Under the pieces are notes generated by a model. The model had not been told where the DNA came from, searched no databases, and saw nothing but the letters and a program-made list of their open reading frames with translations. From contig JAILWY010000026.1 of assembly GCA_022113835.1 (NCBI GenBank), positions 3,864,001 through 3,928,000 on the forward strand: a stretch of 64,000 nt of DNA, written 5' to 3'. Made by a program: the position numbers and the translations under genes. Each line of letters starts with the position of its first letter. Position 1 is the first letter of the stretch. Positions 46,421 through 60,317 of this stretch are shown piece by piece. Source of the DNA: Atopsyche davidsoni. Taxonomy: Eukaryota > Arthropoda > Insecta > Trichoptera > Hydrobiosidae.

Positions 46421-49400
46421 ATGTCAGGAGAACGAGAAATAGCAGCAGAAGACAGTATTAGAGTCGTGTGCAGGTTTAGGCCGCTAAATGATTCAGAGGA
46501 AAGGGCTGGATCGAAATTTGTTGTCAAATTTCCATCTGGACCTGACGACAATTGCATTTCAATAGGGGTGAGTTAAAGATTTTTTGTATCTGTAAGAGCA
46601 AATGCGCAGCATATTTTAGTGCGCACCTTTCCATCTTTCTTTTTTGCAATTATTCTGTATGTTCAGCCGATTGTGATTCCTTCTTATGGAGTAAGTAGAA
46701 AGGGTAATGAACTTGATCTCATTAAATGGAAAGTGAAGCTTCTATTGTCGAACTGGCGGCGTTCCGTTATGTCTCCACCGAGTCTGCGAAACAAGTTAAC
46801 TCTCAAAATCAATACAAATACGGCACAACGACCTTGACCCATCTCAGCTTCCTTTTAAAATATTTTTAACGTGGACTCCTTTTTATTTTACCAAACGCAA
46901 GGTATATTTATAAATAATATATGAAATCAGACTTGTATCATTTAACTACTTTATTGTATAAAAGTATTTTATGATGGTATATTTTGACATGTATCACTTG
47001 ACAGCTATAAATTTTTACCTTCATATTGGTGATTTTTCAGACATAATAAAATCTCAAAAGAGCATACTTTTATCTGTTAAACTGACTTATTAAGGATCTT
47101 CTTTTAGTGCTGGAGAGTTTCATTTGGAGTATGTGTCATTTTCAAAAATAACTTGTATGATTAATCAGAATATCAGTTTCATAATTTTAGTTTTCTCATA
47201 TATAAAAATATGTATTTGATTAAATTTACATACACCTAATTGTATTAATTTAGTTTTATTTCATAGAAAAAAATAGGATTTTAAAATTGTTATTTAACTT
47301 GGGATATTAATTATTTAAATTAATTTCCTTGTTTGGAAGTCATAAAATTACAATTTTAAATTAACGAAAGAATTATAATTGGGAGAAAATGTTAATTTAT
47401 CTAGTATATATAATCTCAATTGGCTGAACAAAATTTCTTTATTTTTTGGGTGCGCTCAATTAGAAAAATTAGGTCTCTACAATAATTACACTGTTAAAAG
47501 GGTTATATACTAAATGTTTAATTTTTATATATTTTTGTTATAAAATCATTTTATTATATGTTTATTGTTATAGATTTTTTTCAAATATTAAATAAAAAGT
47601 TCATTTTTTTTAGGGAAAAGTATATTTATTTGATAAAGTATTTAAACCTAATGCAACTCAAGAGAAAGTTTACAATGAAGCTGCCAAGAGTATTGTGTCT
47701 GACGTGTTGGCGGGGTACAATGGGACCATTTTTGCCTATGGCCAGACCAGCTCCGGAAAGACACACACCATGGAGGGTGTCATAGGTAAACAAACACACT
47801 CTGTGTATTGATTTCACAATTACCGATTGATTTTTTTTATTGTGGCTCTTGTATGATGATGATTATTTGTCAATCATTATTGAACACATGGATATTTTAG
47901 AATACTAATAACATTTATCAATCAGTCATGATATTTAAAGATCTTTATTATTATGTTATGCAAGCATTGTGTTTTTGTATTTCTTATATGTTTCTGGATT
48001 TTAGGTGATCCTGGAAAGCAAGGAATTATTCCCAGGATTGTAAATGACATATTCAATCATATTTATGCAATGGAAGAAAACCTGGAATTTCACATTAAGG
48101 TTTCATATTTTGAAATCTATATGGACAAAATTAGAGATCTTTTGGATGGTTAGTGTTCATGTTAATTAATTTAGTTATTGCTTAACTAGCTTTCATACTA
48201 ACTATTAACTAATATGTCTTATTTTTTCTCAGTATCTAAGATAAACCTGAGTGTCCATGAAGACAAAAACAGGGTACCCTTTGTAAAAGGTGCTACGGAA
48301 AGGTTTGTGTCGAGTCCTGAGGAAGTTTTTGAAGTTATAGAGGAAGGAAAATCTAACAGACATATAGCCGTCACCAACATGAATGAGCATTCCTCTAGAT
48401 CTCATTCGGTATTTCTTATTAATGTCAAGCAGGAGAACTTAGAAAATCAAAAAAAGCTGTCTGGAAAACTGTATCTTGTAGATTTGGCCGGATCAGAAAA
48501 GGTATAATGACAATTTATGGTCCATCAACATTTTTAAATTTTAATTATATTCATTTTTATTTATGAGTCTTGCTTGATCTGCAGGTTTCCAAAACTGGTG
48601 CAGAAGGAACAGTTCTGGATGAAGCGAAGAACATTAATAAATCTCTGTCAGCCCTGGGCAACGTGATATCCGCCCTGGCAGACGGGAACAAGACGCATAT
48701 CCCGTACCGTGATTCCAAGCTGACTCGTATTCTACAGGAGTCCCTTGGAGGCAACGCCCGCACCACCATTGTCATCTGTTGCTCTCCCGCTTCCTTCAAT
48801 GAGTCTGAAACCAAATCCACCTTGGACTTTGGCAAAAGGTTTGTGTTTGCAGAAAAGTACCCGTTTACCCATTTGTGAAGCAAATCATGTTAACTTAATA
48901 TGTTATTTTTATGTCTATTTAACTTGTCATCTCAGTAAAAATTTTAAGCAGTAAAATGATCTACTTCAAAATTATAAAATGTAGTTATTTCCATTTTTGC
49001 AATGTTAAAATTATTGACAAGCTTTTAACAGTTAATATCATATTACAAGTCATTGTTTTCTTAAGTCAAGTTTGTTTTTTTTTTTAAATATTTTTCTTGT
49101 AATGAAAGCAGGCTAGAACTTTAGTAACTTTATTCCTCATATTAATATTGTGTATTTGCATTTTGTTTTACAGGGCAAAGACTGTGAAGAATGTTGTCTG
49201 CGTCAATGAAGAGCTAACGGCTGAGGAATGGAAGCGCCGGTATGAGCGTGAGAAGGAAAAGGTCGGCCGACTTAAGGGCAAGGTTGGTCAAACTTTATCT
49301 ATGGTTCACTATCTACTTTTTCAACTCTATATTCCTTACTATACTGTCCACTTTCCGGTTGCAGGTGGAGAAGCTAGAAGAAGAGCTGAGTCGCTGGCGA

Positions 49401-52400
49401 CAGGGTGAAACCGTCACTCCCGACGAACAGGTCAACCTTCAGGAGGTGGAGGCCGTCACTCCTGTCACTTCGGTGATCGAAGAGAAACCGGTTGTACCCG
49501 TGAGTTGATAGATATTACTCATTTAAAAATTTAGATTTTAGAGCACGAAAGATAAGCAGAAATCTGTATAATAATGCCTAAATTAGTTATTTTTCAGTAC
49601 CTATTTAGTACTTATCGTGTTCAATAATGTAATAGGAGCTACCAGCAGTGGCAGTACCGGGAGGAGACGTGGATGCTGCCAAACTTGAAGCTCTCTACCA
49701 GCAGCTAGATGAAAAGGACGAAGAGATCAATCAACAGTCGCAGCTTGTTGAGAAACTCAAGGATCAGATGATGGAGCAGGAAGAGCTCATCGCTTGCACG
49801 AGGTCTGTTCATATACCATATTTAACTTGTGTGAGCTCTTACAGCATAACTGAGTCTAATATAACTCTTCTTTAGGCGAGACTACGAATCACTCCAGGGA
49901 GAGATGAACCGCATTCAGCAAGAAAACGAATCTGCTAAGGAGGAGGTGAAAGAGGTACTGCAGGCCCTAGAGGAACTAGCTGTCAACTATGATCAGAAGA
50001 GTCAGGAAGTGGATGCCAAGAACAAGGAGTGCGAACAACTACAGGAGGATCTTCTTCACAAACAGGTTGAATACGTCTCCATCTGTTAAGATATAGAAGT
50101 ATATTTATAGCTCTTGAATATAATTTAACCTTCTATTTTACAGTCTTCCTTGAATACCACTTCAAGTGAGCTTACTCAGACTCGCGACATGGCTGCCCAT
50201 CAAAAGAAACGCTTGGCTGAAATGCTTGCTAATCTGCTGAAGGATCTAGGAGACATTGGTGGTGCCATAGGCGGCGCCGATAATGAAGTCAAGGTAATCC
50301 TGCATTGTTTTTCTTGAGTGTCCCGGAGAAACTGAAACTTACTAATTATTTCACACTTGAAAATTTCCAGATCAATGCGGAGAACGTTGGTAAACTTGAG
50401 GAAGAGTTTACAGTTGCTCGATTGTACATTAGCAAGATGAAGAGCGAGGTGAAGAATCTTGTGCAGCGCTGCCAAGGGCTAGAAACTTCTACCGTTGACT
50501 CTAATAAAAAGGTGCGCAGTCAACTTACAAAGTTAGCCAGAACTCAAGGAGTGTGAGGTTAATGTACTCATTGACAACAGGTGGTGGAGTACGAACGTGA
50601 GTTAGCTGAATGGCGGCTGCAGGTGACACAGCAGGAGGCTCGCGCTCGCTCGCTGGCTGAGGCTGTGCGTGAAGCTGATACAAAGAAGAGGACCCTGGAA
50701 GACCTCGCTGATGCTCTCCGTGACGAATGCGCGAAACTGAAGGCTGCCAATCAGGTCATTAGCCATTTAATTTTGCCATATTTGTAGCATACGCAAATGT
50801 TTTGAGAGCAGAAGTTATAGCAAACATACATTGCAGGTGTCGGCAGCCGGAGCAGAGCAACAAATGGCCGGAGAGGTGCGTGCAGCACTGGAACAGCAAG
50901 TGGAGCAACTGCGCGGCATACACCAGGCCCAACTTGCTGCACTGCGAGATGAGCTGCATGCTGCAAGTGCACACGCCAATAACATTAAAGAGTGAGTACT
51001 TGATAATATTAGTTGAGAATCTCATATAATAGTCGTTTAATCAACATTCTAATGGTGGTCACCTACTTCCAGGCAAAATCAAAAGCTGACCCTCGCGCAA
51101 GAACAACTGCAGAGCGACTACGACAAACTCAAGCAGGAAGAGTCGGACAAGTCGGGCAAGCTGCAGGAACTAATGTCAGTAGTCGTCGTGAGCGGCCCCG
51201 CCTGGAAATGTGCGAGTAGCGCCGCCGCCGACAACCGATTAGCTCTCTGTCCCTCTCGTAACTTTAAATACCCCCTGGGGGCCCCTGAGACCGAGCTAGC
51301 CATGGATAAGACCCGAAAAGACATTGCCAACAGCGAGTTGCTCACCCTGAGCGCAGGCGCGGTTAAGAAGGAGCCCCGTGCGCCTCTCACCCTGCCCCTC
51401 CCCCTGGCCCTGCTACCTTGTCCGCTCCATCCGTTGCACATTCACCTTCTTATTTCCGTCACTATGATTTTGATCACCCACCGATGTCCTCATATCATCA
51501 TTATGGTTTAAGTTTATTTTTGTGTGCTTGTTGTAGTTTGCCTACCACCTCTAGGAGCGGAGTGACGAGTAACGAATGTACATAACAGAGAGTAGACCGT
51601 TTTGAATCTGTAAATATGTTATCTATTGATAAGTGTGTAGACTAACATTTTAAGACTGCCCGCACTCCCGTGGAGGCGGAGTCAACTTAGTCTGAGTGAA
51701 GTTTTACTTTAACTTTTGTATTTAATCCGCGAGGCGGTCTGCTCGACTCTCTTTGCTCGCGAGCTCAAGAAGGAACAGTTTTAAGGACAATACCCGCGAT
51801 GGACAAACTTCCATTGTTAATAATTAATTAGTGAAGTAACTGTAGACTCGGGTAGAGGTGGTAGTTAACGCTATTCGTACCTGAAGTTGTTTTATTTAAT
51901 ATTTAATTTTTATTATTTTAAATGTACAAAATGCCAAACGTCAACATTCCCGCTTGTGATGCTGTCACGAGTATTGTACAGTCTACTATTAACTTTAAAT
52001 TTAAAATTTCTTGGAAAGAAAGATAGATATTTTAGTAAAATAATTTTTTTGGTATTCGCGCCGATGTGACGGATTTAATTTTACAGTATTTGTACACAAA
52101 ATAACATTTACATAGTATATAAGTTATACTTGAATATTTCACTGCCTCTACTTGATTTGGAAGAATATTTGTAGATAATGTATAGAATTTAGCATGTTAA
52201 GAGGAGGTATACAAATGAAACTGTATTTAATCATAAGCTAATTTATTAAATGCGGGTACATACTCACTCGAAGCTTTAACACTTATTTATGATCTTGATA
52301 ATGCCGTTGAAGTATTACGCTTTTCCTCAGTTTGATATTTGTTTTAACCGTTCATAAACATAACAGGTATACTAATACATGAATTATTTTTAAGAATGTT

Positions 52401-53713
52401 TCTCCACTACATACCTAAGTACGGTGAGTTGGCAAGCGTGCATCGGTGTCTCGGACAGTCGGCAGTGGCAGAAGCTACTCGTTGCATTTCCATCTTATGA
52501 GTTCATTTTTAAGTATCGTCACCCTCCGGAAGGGAGTTTAATATGTCATATTTTTGTAATCGGTTTCTACTAGGAAGAGACGATGGGGAGAATTATTTTT
52601 GTACAGTACGACCTTCAGTAGAGCCCACACGTGTTAGCTTTTTATTTAATTTTCTGTTTCTTTAGATTTGTTGTCCTACATGACTCCCGTTCATATTCAT
52701 TTCCTGTAAGATACCGTATGGATCGTAAACTCGCACGGGAAGTTGCGCAGTGGCCCCGAGGCGGACTTGAATATGGACGGGGTCGTGGGCTGGGGCTGGT
52801 GAGAGTGATCCGTGTGTTGTCGCAGTGTCAGTGTGGACCGTCAGAAGCAGGCGCGTGCCGACCTCAAGGGGCTCGAAGACACTGTGGCTAAGGAGTTGCA
52901 GACCCTTCACAACCTACGCAAACTCTTCGTTCAGGACCTCCAGGTCAGTAGCCCCCTCTTGGCTCTGTACTCTTTTTTCCGTTTTGCCCCTTCTGCAACT
53001 TTCACTTTCCTTCCAGGCACGAATCAAGAAGTCTGTGACTTCAGAAGAGGGCGAAGAAGAAGGCGGGTCGCTGGCGCAGAAACAGAAGATCAGCTTCCTG
53101 GAAAACAACCTCGATCAGCTGACCAAGGTCCACAAACAGCTTGTGCGTGACAATGCTGACTTGCGTTGTGAGCTGCCCAAGCTGGAGAAGCGACTCCGTG
53201 CTACTATGGAGAGAGTTAAGGCTCTCGAGACGGCACTTAAGGTATCCACGGAATCCACACTTGTAATGCTATTGTCTTATCTGTTTAGTTCACCTTTTAA
53301 ATTTGACTAATTCGGTTGCAGGAAGCCAAAGAAGGAGCCATGCGTGACCGCAAGCGCTACCAGTATGAAGTGGATCGCATCCGAGAGGCTGTCCGACAGA
53401 AGAGCCGTGTTCGTCTGGGCCCTCAGGCTCAGATAGGTGTGTTTCTCTTGTATTGGGAAAAGTTGATGTGGTGTTATGTTGGAGAGAGATATAATATAAG
53501 AGTGTTGCTTTGTAGCCAAACCCATCCGTGCCGGCCAGGGTCCATTGGTGGCGAGCAGTGCAGTGCGACCGGTGCAGCCTGACAACAAGCGCAAGTCCAT
53601 CATCGTGGGAGGAAACCGAGGTAAGTCCACTATCAATATTTAAGAAAGCATTCATTAGCTAAAAGCTTAGCAAGCTATTCACCGGTGATTGTTCTGTTGC
53701 AGATGAAAGTTGA
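46421..53713 (+). CDS. Khc: Kinesin heavy chain (kinesin-1)
   Basis: Complete plus-strand gene, 19 exons, 960 residues. Exons: 46421-46567, 47614-47785, 48005-48148, 48233-48501, 48585-48838, 49174-49282, 49365-49499, 49636-49802, 49876-50065, 50144-50293, 50371-50511, 50581-50754, 50837-50991, 51073-51174, 52826-52943, 53017-53241, 53322-53436, 53516-53620, 53703-53713. The motor domain (residues 1 to about 340) has [12 protein letters not shown]-loop GQTSSGKT, switch [10 protein letters not shown], switch II DLAGSE, and the [14 protein letters not shown] segment. Then come the neck linker AKTVKN, a long coiled-coil stalk that dimerises and binds light chains, and a tail with the autoinhibitory IAK motif (QIAKPIRAG). 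It walks toward microtubule plus ends carrying vesicles, mitochondria and RNPs. The intron after exon 14 is unusually long and its start is open in frame. A polyadenylation AATAAA lies at 55510. Confidence 0.97.
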
Positions 53714-56600
53714 AGTGTTAGCGGCCTCGGAACTGAGCGTCCCCAGTTTCCACATTAATATCGACTCCAACTGTCTCTCCCTGTAAAATGTAATATTTCT
53801 AAATGTTTCCCTATATACTTATACCAAAAATTCATTTTCACATATGGGCTTTCTGAAGAGATTGATAAGTTACTACGCCAACTGTGAATGCGATTCCTCT
53901 CGAGATCTGTCTGAATCGCCGCTTTTTATATTATCAAGTAAGAAGATGTGTATTTTTTTAGAATTTGGAAAACCTTATGGGGACTGTGTGAACTAGAGCT
54001 GGGCTAAACTGCGATGTGGCCGTTCTCGAGAGGAAATGTAGAGTCGATTGGGTAATATTGTAATTGTGAATGGAGCGTGATTTTTTTATTTATTATGAAC
54101 ATTTTAAAATATCGCTATAACGATCTCTCATTAAAAAAAAAAACGCTTACTGTTCAGCTTTGGATTTGGCTACAGAGCGAGGAATGCCCCGGCTCGTATG
54201 CTATGCGTAGGTAGGTATATGTATTGCAGGCTTTACAAGTGTATTAGGTACAGATAAATAAGAAAATGACACCCAATTTTGTGTATTTGCTTACACACCC
54301 CAGTGTTTGGAAATTTCATTTAGTTTTATTGTATTGAATATTTGTGATAACGTGCCTCAATGGCACATATTTTAATTAAAAGTGCAATCAGATAATGATT
54401 TTCCTCGTGGGTGTTGGCAGCGGTGTTGTACCCTCATTAGTAGTTAAGCGTGGGCGTAGCGCCTCGGCGCACCGAAGGTCCCCGCCCACCCCTGGCTGCG
54501 GCAGACGTTCAGAGCAGCCAGCCAGTTAGATTAGATTCATCACTGCATAGAGCTTTCTTTATTTATTTTTACATTTTGATAATTGCGTGGATAATTTTAT
54601 TAATCAATAAGTAAACGATGACTTTATGGATCATAAATAATTGTTAATTGCATATTTTGATATTAATGGCATTCTATCGGAAATGTATTATAGTTTTTTT
54701 CAACGTATCTATTTATATATATATAAATAATATAAAACACTAATTATTTTAATTATGATCAAATCTTTGCTAATAAGATATTTGAATGTAAATTTATAAA
54801 TGTTTTTGAATAGATAATTTAAGTTTTGATATTCACCTCTACGTTTTCCTAATTTATTTTATTATTTAAATAATGATCGGTATACTGAGAAAATAATTAG
54901 AGAATATTTTAAGCTGACTATGCAAATGTATAGATCTTCATTGTACCGTCTTGCATAAAAGTAACTCTTTCCTTGGATGTCTGCTTCTTTCTATCAACAC
55001 AATGAATGGGATTAGATCAGGCTGTCGCGAGTGTCGGTAAAACTCCAGGATGTGGAGCGAGAAGTGACAGCGGAGAATGGTGCTAGACAATGAGACATCG
55101 TGTAAGATATGAAACAAAGTGAGGGACACTGCCTGAGGTAGAGCTTTTTCTGTGCATTTAACTTATTCCGATATGACGTATTCCTCGATTTTCTCACTTG
55201 TGTATATTTGTTTAATAGAACAATATGGTTTGCTCGGCATGCAACAGATTTTGTGTTACTTACTGTAGGTTTAAGTAGACTTTATGTTAGTAGTCAATTA
55301 TTTAAACACAAAGCGAGCGAGTCGGTCTTGCCTCGCACAAGTGAGTTTCTGTGCGACTTCGTCTGCATCACCTATCATTTATTTTTAATAGCGATTCTCA
55401 TCAAATTTAGAATAAAGGTTTTGATTCTTTCATGATGATCTATGTATGTATCGCATTGCCCAGAGCCTCATAGAGTCTCACACTATCACACATTCTGCAG
55501 TTATTTTTAAATAAATTGTATTCTGCAACCACACTTAAAAATATGTTTTATTTCTTAAAAATTATGTAAAGCTTTGGTTTATTAATATTTCAGTATCCCC
55601 GTTTCAAATGATTAGCATTACTTGTTCTGAGAAACCTATCATGTGATAATTTCTGCGTTAGCATTCCCCAATTTATTAAAAGTTCATAGAGTTTTTTTCA
55701 ATTGTACATTTAACCTTGAAACCTGATGGAACATTGAATAATGTATTCACTCATACGTAATCATTTGACAATGCAGTTTAAAAAAATAAAATTTACATAA
55801 CACGACCGGGGATTATATGACTAGACTATATATGCAATATCCACAACTGCTGTATGGTCGCCTCTGTACCAGCCGTGAGGCCCTGTATCCAGGATAGAAA
55901 AATTTATATATAATAGATTTTCTGTGGTTTTTCTAATTACAATAAGGTTTATAGATTTCCAAGAAACTGAATATGCTGAACAAATTTTATGAGCCAACCT
56001 TTCCTGTCCTACCACAAATACCAAAGTGTTAGATAGTGGTACCGCAACAAAGTGATATCAAGATGTGGTAAGTTAATGTCAGCGTTGAAAAAATATGTGA
56101 ATTTCATTATAAATGGATTGGGTCTATCTATAATATCAGTGAAAAAAAATCAAAAGCAGCTATTTTTAATTTGTTCAAAATATATTTTGGAGCATAAAGT
56201 AATTATTTGTTGTATAGATTGCATGTCACCGATACTAAGCAATATTTGTAAATGTTACAACTCAGAAGCATGTTCTCTGGCCTTGAGTGTTCATAGTGGC
56301 ATTGGAATTTTCCATCATTTGACGGAAAGCACACATATCTTGAAAAATATTCTGAAAAAAAAGACTAATATGAAGGTATTTTATAAAAATACCTAATGCA
56401 CAGGAGAAATAAAATTCATCAATATAAACAATATAAAGTTTAAGTTTATTGATTGATTTTGGCACCCTCATTACAAAACACAATATTTATTCATTGTCTG
56501 CTTACAATAATCTGACTATAATATATCTTCAATAGATCTATTAAAATATAAATTATCTATACACAATACATCGAACTGAATCACAACAGGTAAATATAAA
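53714..56600. other. Kinesin 3' UTR and convergent spacer
   Basis: Long non-coding stretch after the kinesin stop codon; the best polyadenylation signal is AATAAA at 55510, which would give a 3' UTR of about 1.8 kb. A GC-rich patch lies at 54410-54540. On the minus side TTTATT at 56602 is a likely SNX29 polyadenylation signal. Confidence 0.5.
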
Positions 56601-56699
56601 ATTTATTAAATAGTATATAAATTGTATCTGATTTAGTGTTGATATTTCCAGTCATACTTGATATACATTTTTTAATTGTTAACCTCGAGGAATGCAACA

Positions 56700-56865
56700 T
56701 CAGGTAAAACCTGGGGAATAGTGGATAAGACTCAGCAAACCAGTGGCAGTTGACTATCCAGAGATTATGAGCTGCCTGTCTTTGAAGAACTACAGCAGTG
56801 CCTGGAAATATTTTAACGCTCATGTCTAAATTCAAAGTTGCGTGATGTGACACATACACAATCTA
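56700..56865 (-). pseudogene. Possible decayed copy of the SNX29 last exon
   Basis: Read on the minus strand, GCACTGCTGTAGTTCTTCAA and the later GGATAGTCAACT resemble ACACTGCTACCATTCTTTAG and AGATAGTCAACT in the neighbouring true last exon, at comparable spacing. The copy has a stop where the true exon encodes LLPFF. Similarity covers only parts of the segment. Confidence 0.3.
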
Positions 56866-56872
56866 TATAGTT

Positions 56873-59800
56873 TCAAGAGGCAGAGAGAGGTGCCGGTCGG
56901 AGTTGACTATCTGGAGACCACGAGTCACTTCCGCTTGCTTCTCTAAAGAATGGTAGCAGTGTAAGGAATGATTCCTTGGTGGTAGCATTGCGCAGTTGTG
57001 GCAATGCGCACGTGGCATGACGTAACCATGCCTGCAGGCCTCCACGTCGCCGTTCCACAAGCCAGGCATCCTAGAAGATAATAAATACCAGCTAGCTCTT
57101 TATATTCTTGCTGTAGACTGACTATTCATCGCAACTCCATAATATAAAAATATTGTTACTGATACATATCCAAAACGTGTAAAATAAAATTTAAAAAAAA
57201 ACTACAAATTAGGTGTATCTTTATGGTGTGGTGGTTTATGATTCTTATAAGAATATAAATTTTAGTCATGAAAATAAAAATCAACATAACTTGATAATGA
57301 TGTAAATATTTAGTTACCTTCTTGCCTAAAGCTTTTTTTGGGGGAAACTTAAAAGGTGTTATATCCGGGTGAGTATTTTTTAGGTCGGAATAAAGTTTTC
57401 GGAATTCTGAATATCTTCTATAAATATTCCACTCATCCGGTCCAAGTTTCAGGAACACCTGTAAGAAAGCACAGTGAATATAAGACATGAAAGGTAAACA
57501 AAAGGAGAATGATCCACTAATAAAAGGGAGACCTGCCTGATAAACATGGTAGGACTTGCTGGCATTGGAGACCAAGAAGGCCGACGGGATCCAAAGCTGC
57601 ACAGGTCCGGGAGCGGCTGCAGGCACAAGGCGGCGCTGCAGCAGGTCATTGAACTCCATCAACTCTCCGTGCATCTCTGCCACCTGTAATTTTTTTACCA
57701 CACGAATCGGTGAGTTGTAATCTATAGTACTACTTAGTGCCTAAGCTGAATTATTTAGGGATTAATCTATATTTACTACAAATAAGTATTTATAGTGAAC
57801 ATGAAATCTGTATACTTTTAAATATAAAATTCTTCAGGTACCTGAACGAGCTTCGCTTCATACTGCTTCACTTCCTCACTCTGAGAGCCATCCTGTTTTA
57901 ATAATTGTATGGCCGACACATACTTTCTTAATTGTTCTTTCAGTCTGTCATTTTCTCTAGATATAAACAATTTATTAATATTGGAGAAATAATCAAATTA
58001 AATGTAAACATTGTGCAGTGATAAAATGTTTTAGATACCTATTTAAATCTACCATCAATCTCTCCATTTTATTACATTTATCCTTATGTGACACTTCCAT
58101 TTGGGCTATCTTTAATTGAAGAGCTAGGTTTTCCTCCTGTTGTTTTATGAGCAAAGTTTGCAAATGTCCATTCTCACCCTCAGTGCCTTCGTCTTCAGGA
58201 AAGCACAGTTCCAAGCAAGAAACGCTCCCTTCTGCTGCTCCACCTTCACTATCACTCTCTGATAATCCCTTATTTCCTCCGCTAGCACTTGATATATCTG
58301 AATCTTTAAGTGAAGCTGATTCTCCGACCCAACTTTTTTTGCTAGAAAAAATATCTCTGGCTTTTTCTGAAAGTCTCGCCAATATGTGACCTGGTGATTC
58401 ACTCATCCTATCCGGTGGTGCAGATGAATCTTCAGCAAAGAATCGTATTTTGTTTTGATAGTCAGAGGTGGCGGGCTCACTGTGTGAAGCAATACCCAAA
58501 GGAGGGGCAGGCGAGCTGAGGCATGTAGGTGGAGCACTACTGTGACCAATAGAGGACCTCTCTGAAGGACCACTACCGTGGCCCCCCACAGGAGTCTCAA
58601 GGGGGGCAATAACCTTTTCTTGTTTTTGCACATTTTTGGATCCAACCTCAGGCGTGTCAAAAGAGATAACTTGTTGCAGTGATTTTTTATTTGACTTACT
58701 TTTCAAAACAGGCGCCTTGAGAGCTATAACTGGCTCAACTTCAGCATCGTTCTGTGCTACTGGGGTTTGAATCTCATTTAATTCTACCTTGTCAATAGAT
58801 AAAGCAAACAAAATAGAAGCTAGCCCTGTAATATAATTATCACATCATGATATAAAACGCAGGATTAATATAAGTAAACTTTCTCAAAAGTTAAGCTGTC
58901 ACCTGAAAAAAGAAAACTGAGTGATATATGGACCACAAAAAATACTTATAATAATATAATTTTTTTTATTAATTTAGTTTTTAAAAATTTTAAATATTGA
59001 CATAGGTAAATCTTGAATTTTTAAACGCTATTTATAAGTCCTTCAGTCCAATGTAATATTCAGTTTCATATTTTCAAATAACATCCCTTTGCATATATAT
59101 TGTATTTTCAACTCACCTGCAGCCATATTAGGTAATAAACTAGTTGCTTCTGAATTTCTCATTAAAGCCCATTCTTCATAATACTCTGTGACTAGACTGT
59201 GTCCGACCCAACTGTGCAGGTACCTACGGCAAACCACAGGGTATGAGTGTACACTCTGCACTGCGCCAATTTCATAAATATTATGCAAGTACACACCTCT
59301 CGAGAGACCTCTCATTGAGAGAAGCTCGAAGAAAAGCCTTGAAAGCTCCCATAGGAGTGTTGACAAGTTTAAGAACTTTAAATCGCTCTTCTTCGTGTCT
59401 CGTCAGGTGTAGCTTTGTATAATTCCAAATAGATGTTCCTATATAAAATCATAAGCAAATTTTACAAAATGTCACACTTGTTCAGATACAAGTATTATTA
59501 GCAAATCATACCAGGATTGTAGGTGTGCTGAGTACAAGATAAATAATAAATTATGTACGCATTTAAATATCTAATGTAGTACTATAAATCATTATTAAAA
59601 AATTAAATTCATAAATTATCATATGTCCTTAGGAAGGCCGATGAAATTCTGAAATTGATGGCAATGAACACTTTATTTGCGTTTGTAAAATATATTAAAA
59701 TATATTATGCAAGCAAAGTGGTTTAATAAAATATGGTTACTTTCTAGAAAGAAGGTTTTATGCCTTGGGAGTTAATGTTGAGAGCAAAACTGATTCCTGC

Positions 59801-60317
59801 GGAGACGATGGCCTGTAGCGAAGCAGGCGCCGACAACAAAGGAGGGCGCAGTCCATGCAAGAGTACCACTGTCCAGCTCCGACACAACTCAGCCACTCTG
59901 CAATACATTGCAAAACATTCTTCTTGAGTCTTTTACACTACTAACCTGGTAATTGCGTCTAATAGTTTGAAAGCTTTAGGTTGACGGTTTTAAGTCAATA
60001 ATTTGAAATTCTAAAGGTATTATTGGCTCAAGAAAATATCGAAATTTTTATTGTTGGAATATAAATGTAATTAATTATAAATAAGCAATATTGATAATCA
60101 TGATTTTATGATATTTATATGATATTTATCAAATAAAATATCATACAGTATATTTTTAGACACACCTGATATCATCCTCGGTAGCAAGTTCCGACCTGCC
60201 TCCATATCGAGCCTGGCAGTTCTGGACGGCACTCAGTAAACTCTCCAGATACTTCTGACCCTCATTCTTTTTCTTCAATATATCTTCTTTATTTTCACCC
60301 GAAATCATTGATGACAT
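56873..60317 (-). CDS. SNX29: SNX29-type sorting nexin (RUN and PX domains)
   Basis: Complete minus-strand gene, 9 exons, 640 residues. Exons: 60166-60317, 59764-59897, 59297-59438, 59117-59223, 58039-58825, 57842-57956, 57537-57683, 57318-57458, 56873-57070. The N-terminus has an RUN domain (LLSAVQNCQARYGGRSELAT, VVLLHGLRP, RASLNERSLERYLHSW, YYEEWALM, NMAAGLASILFAL), the diagnostic arrangement of SNX29. A long Ser/Pro-rich linker and a coiled coil (KQQEENLALQLKIAQME, NRENDRLKEQLRKYV) follow. Near residues 480-600 lies a PX domain with WNIYRRYSEFRKLYSDLK and the PPKK phosphoinositide loop, then LQAWLRH and LLPFF. It probably acts on endosomal membranes. Two introns (59439-59763 and 57459-57536) need GC donors to keep frame and family similarity. 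The start ATG is preceded by an in-frame stop. Confidence 0.93.
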
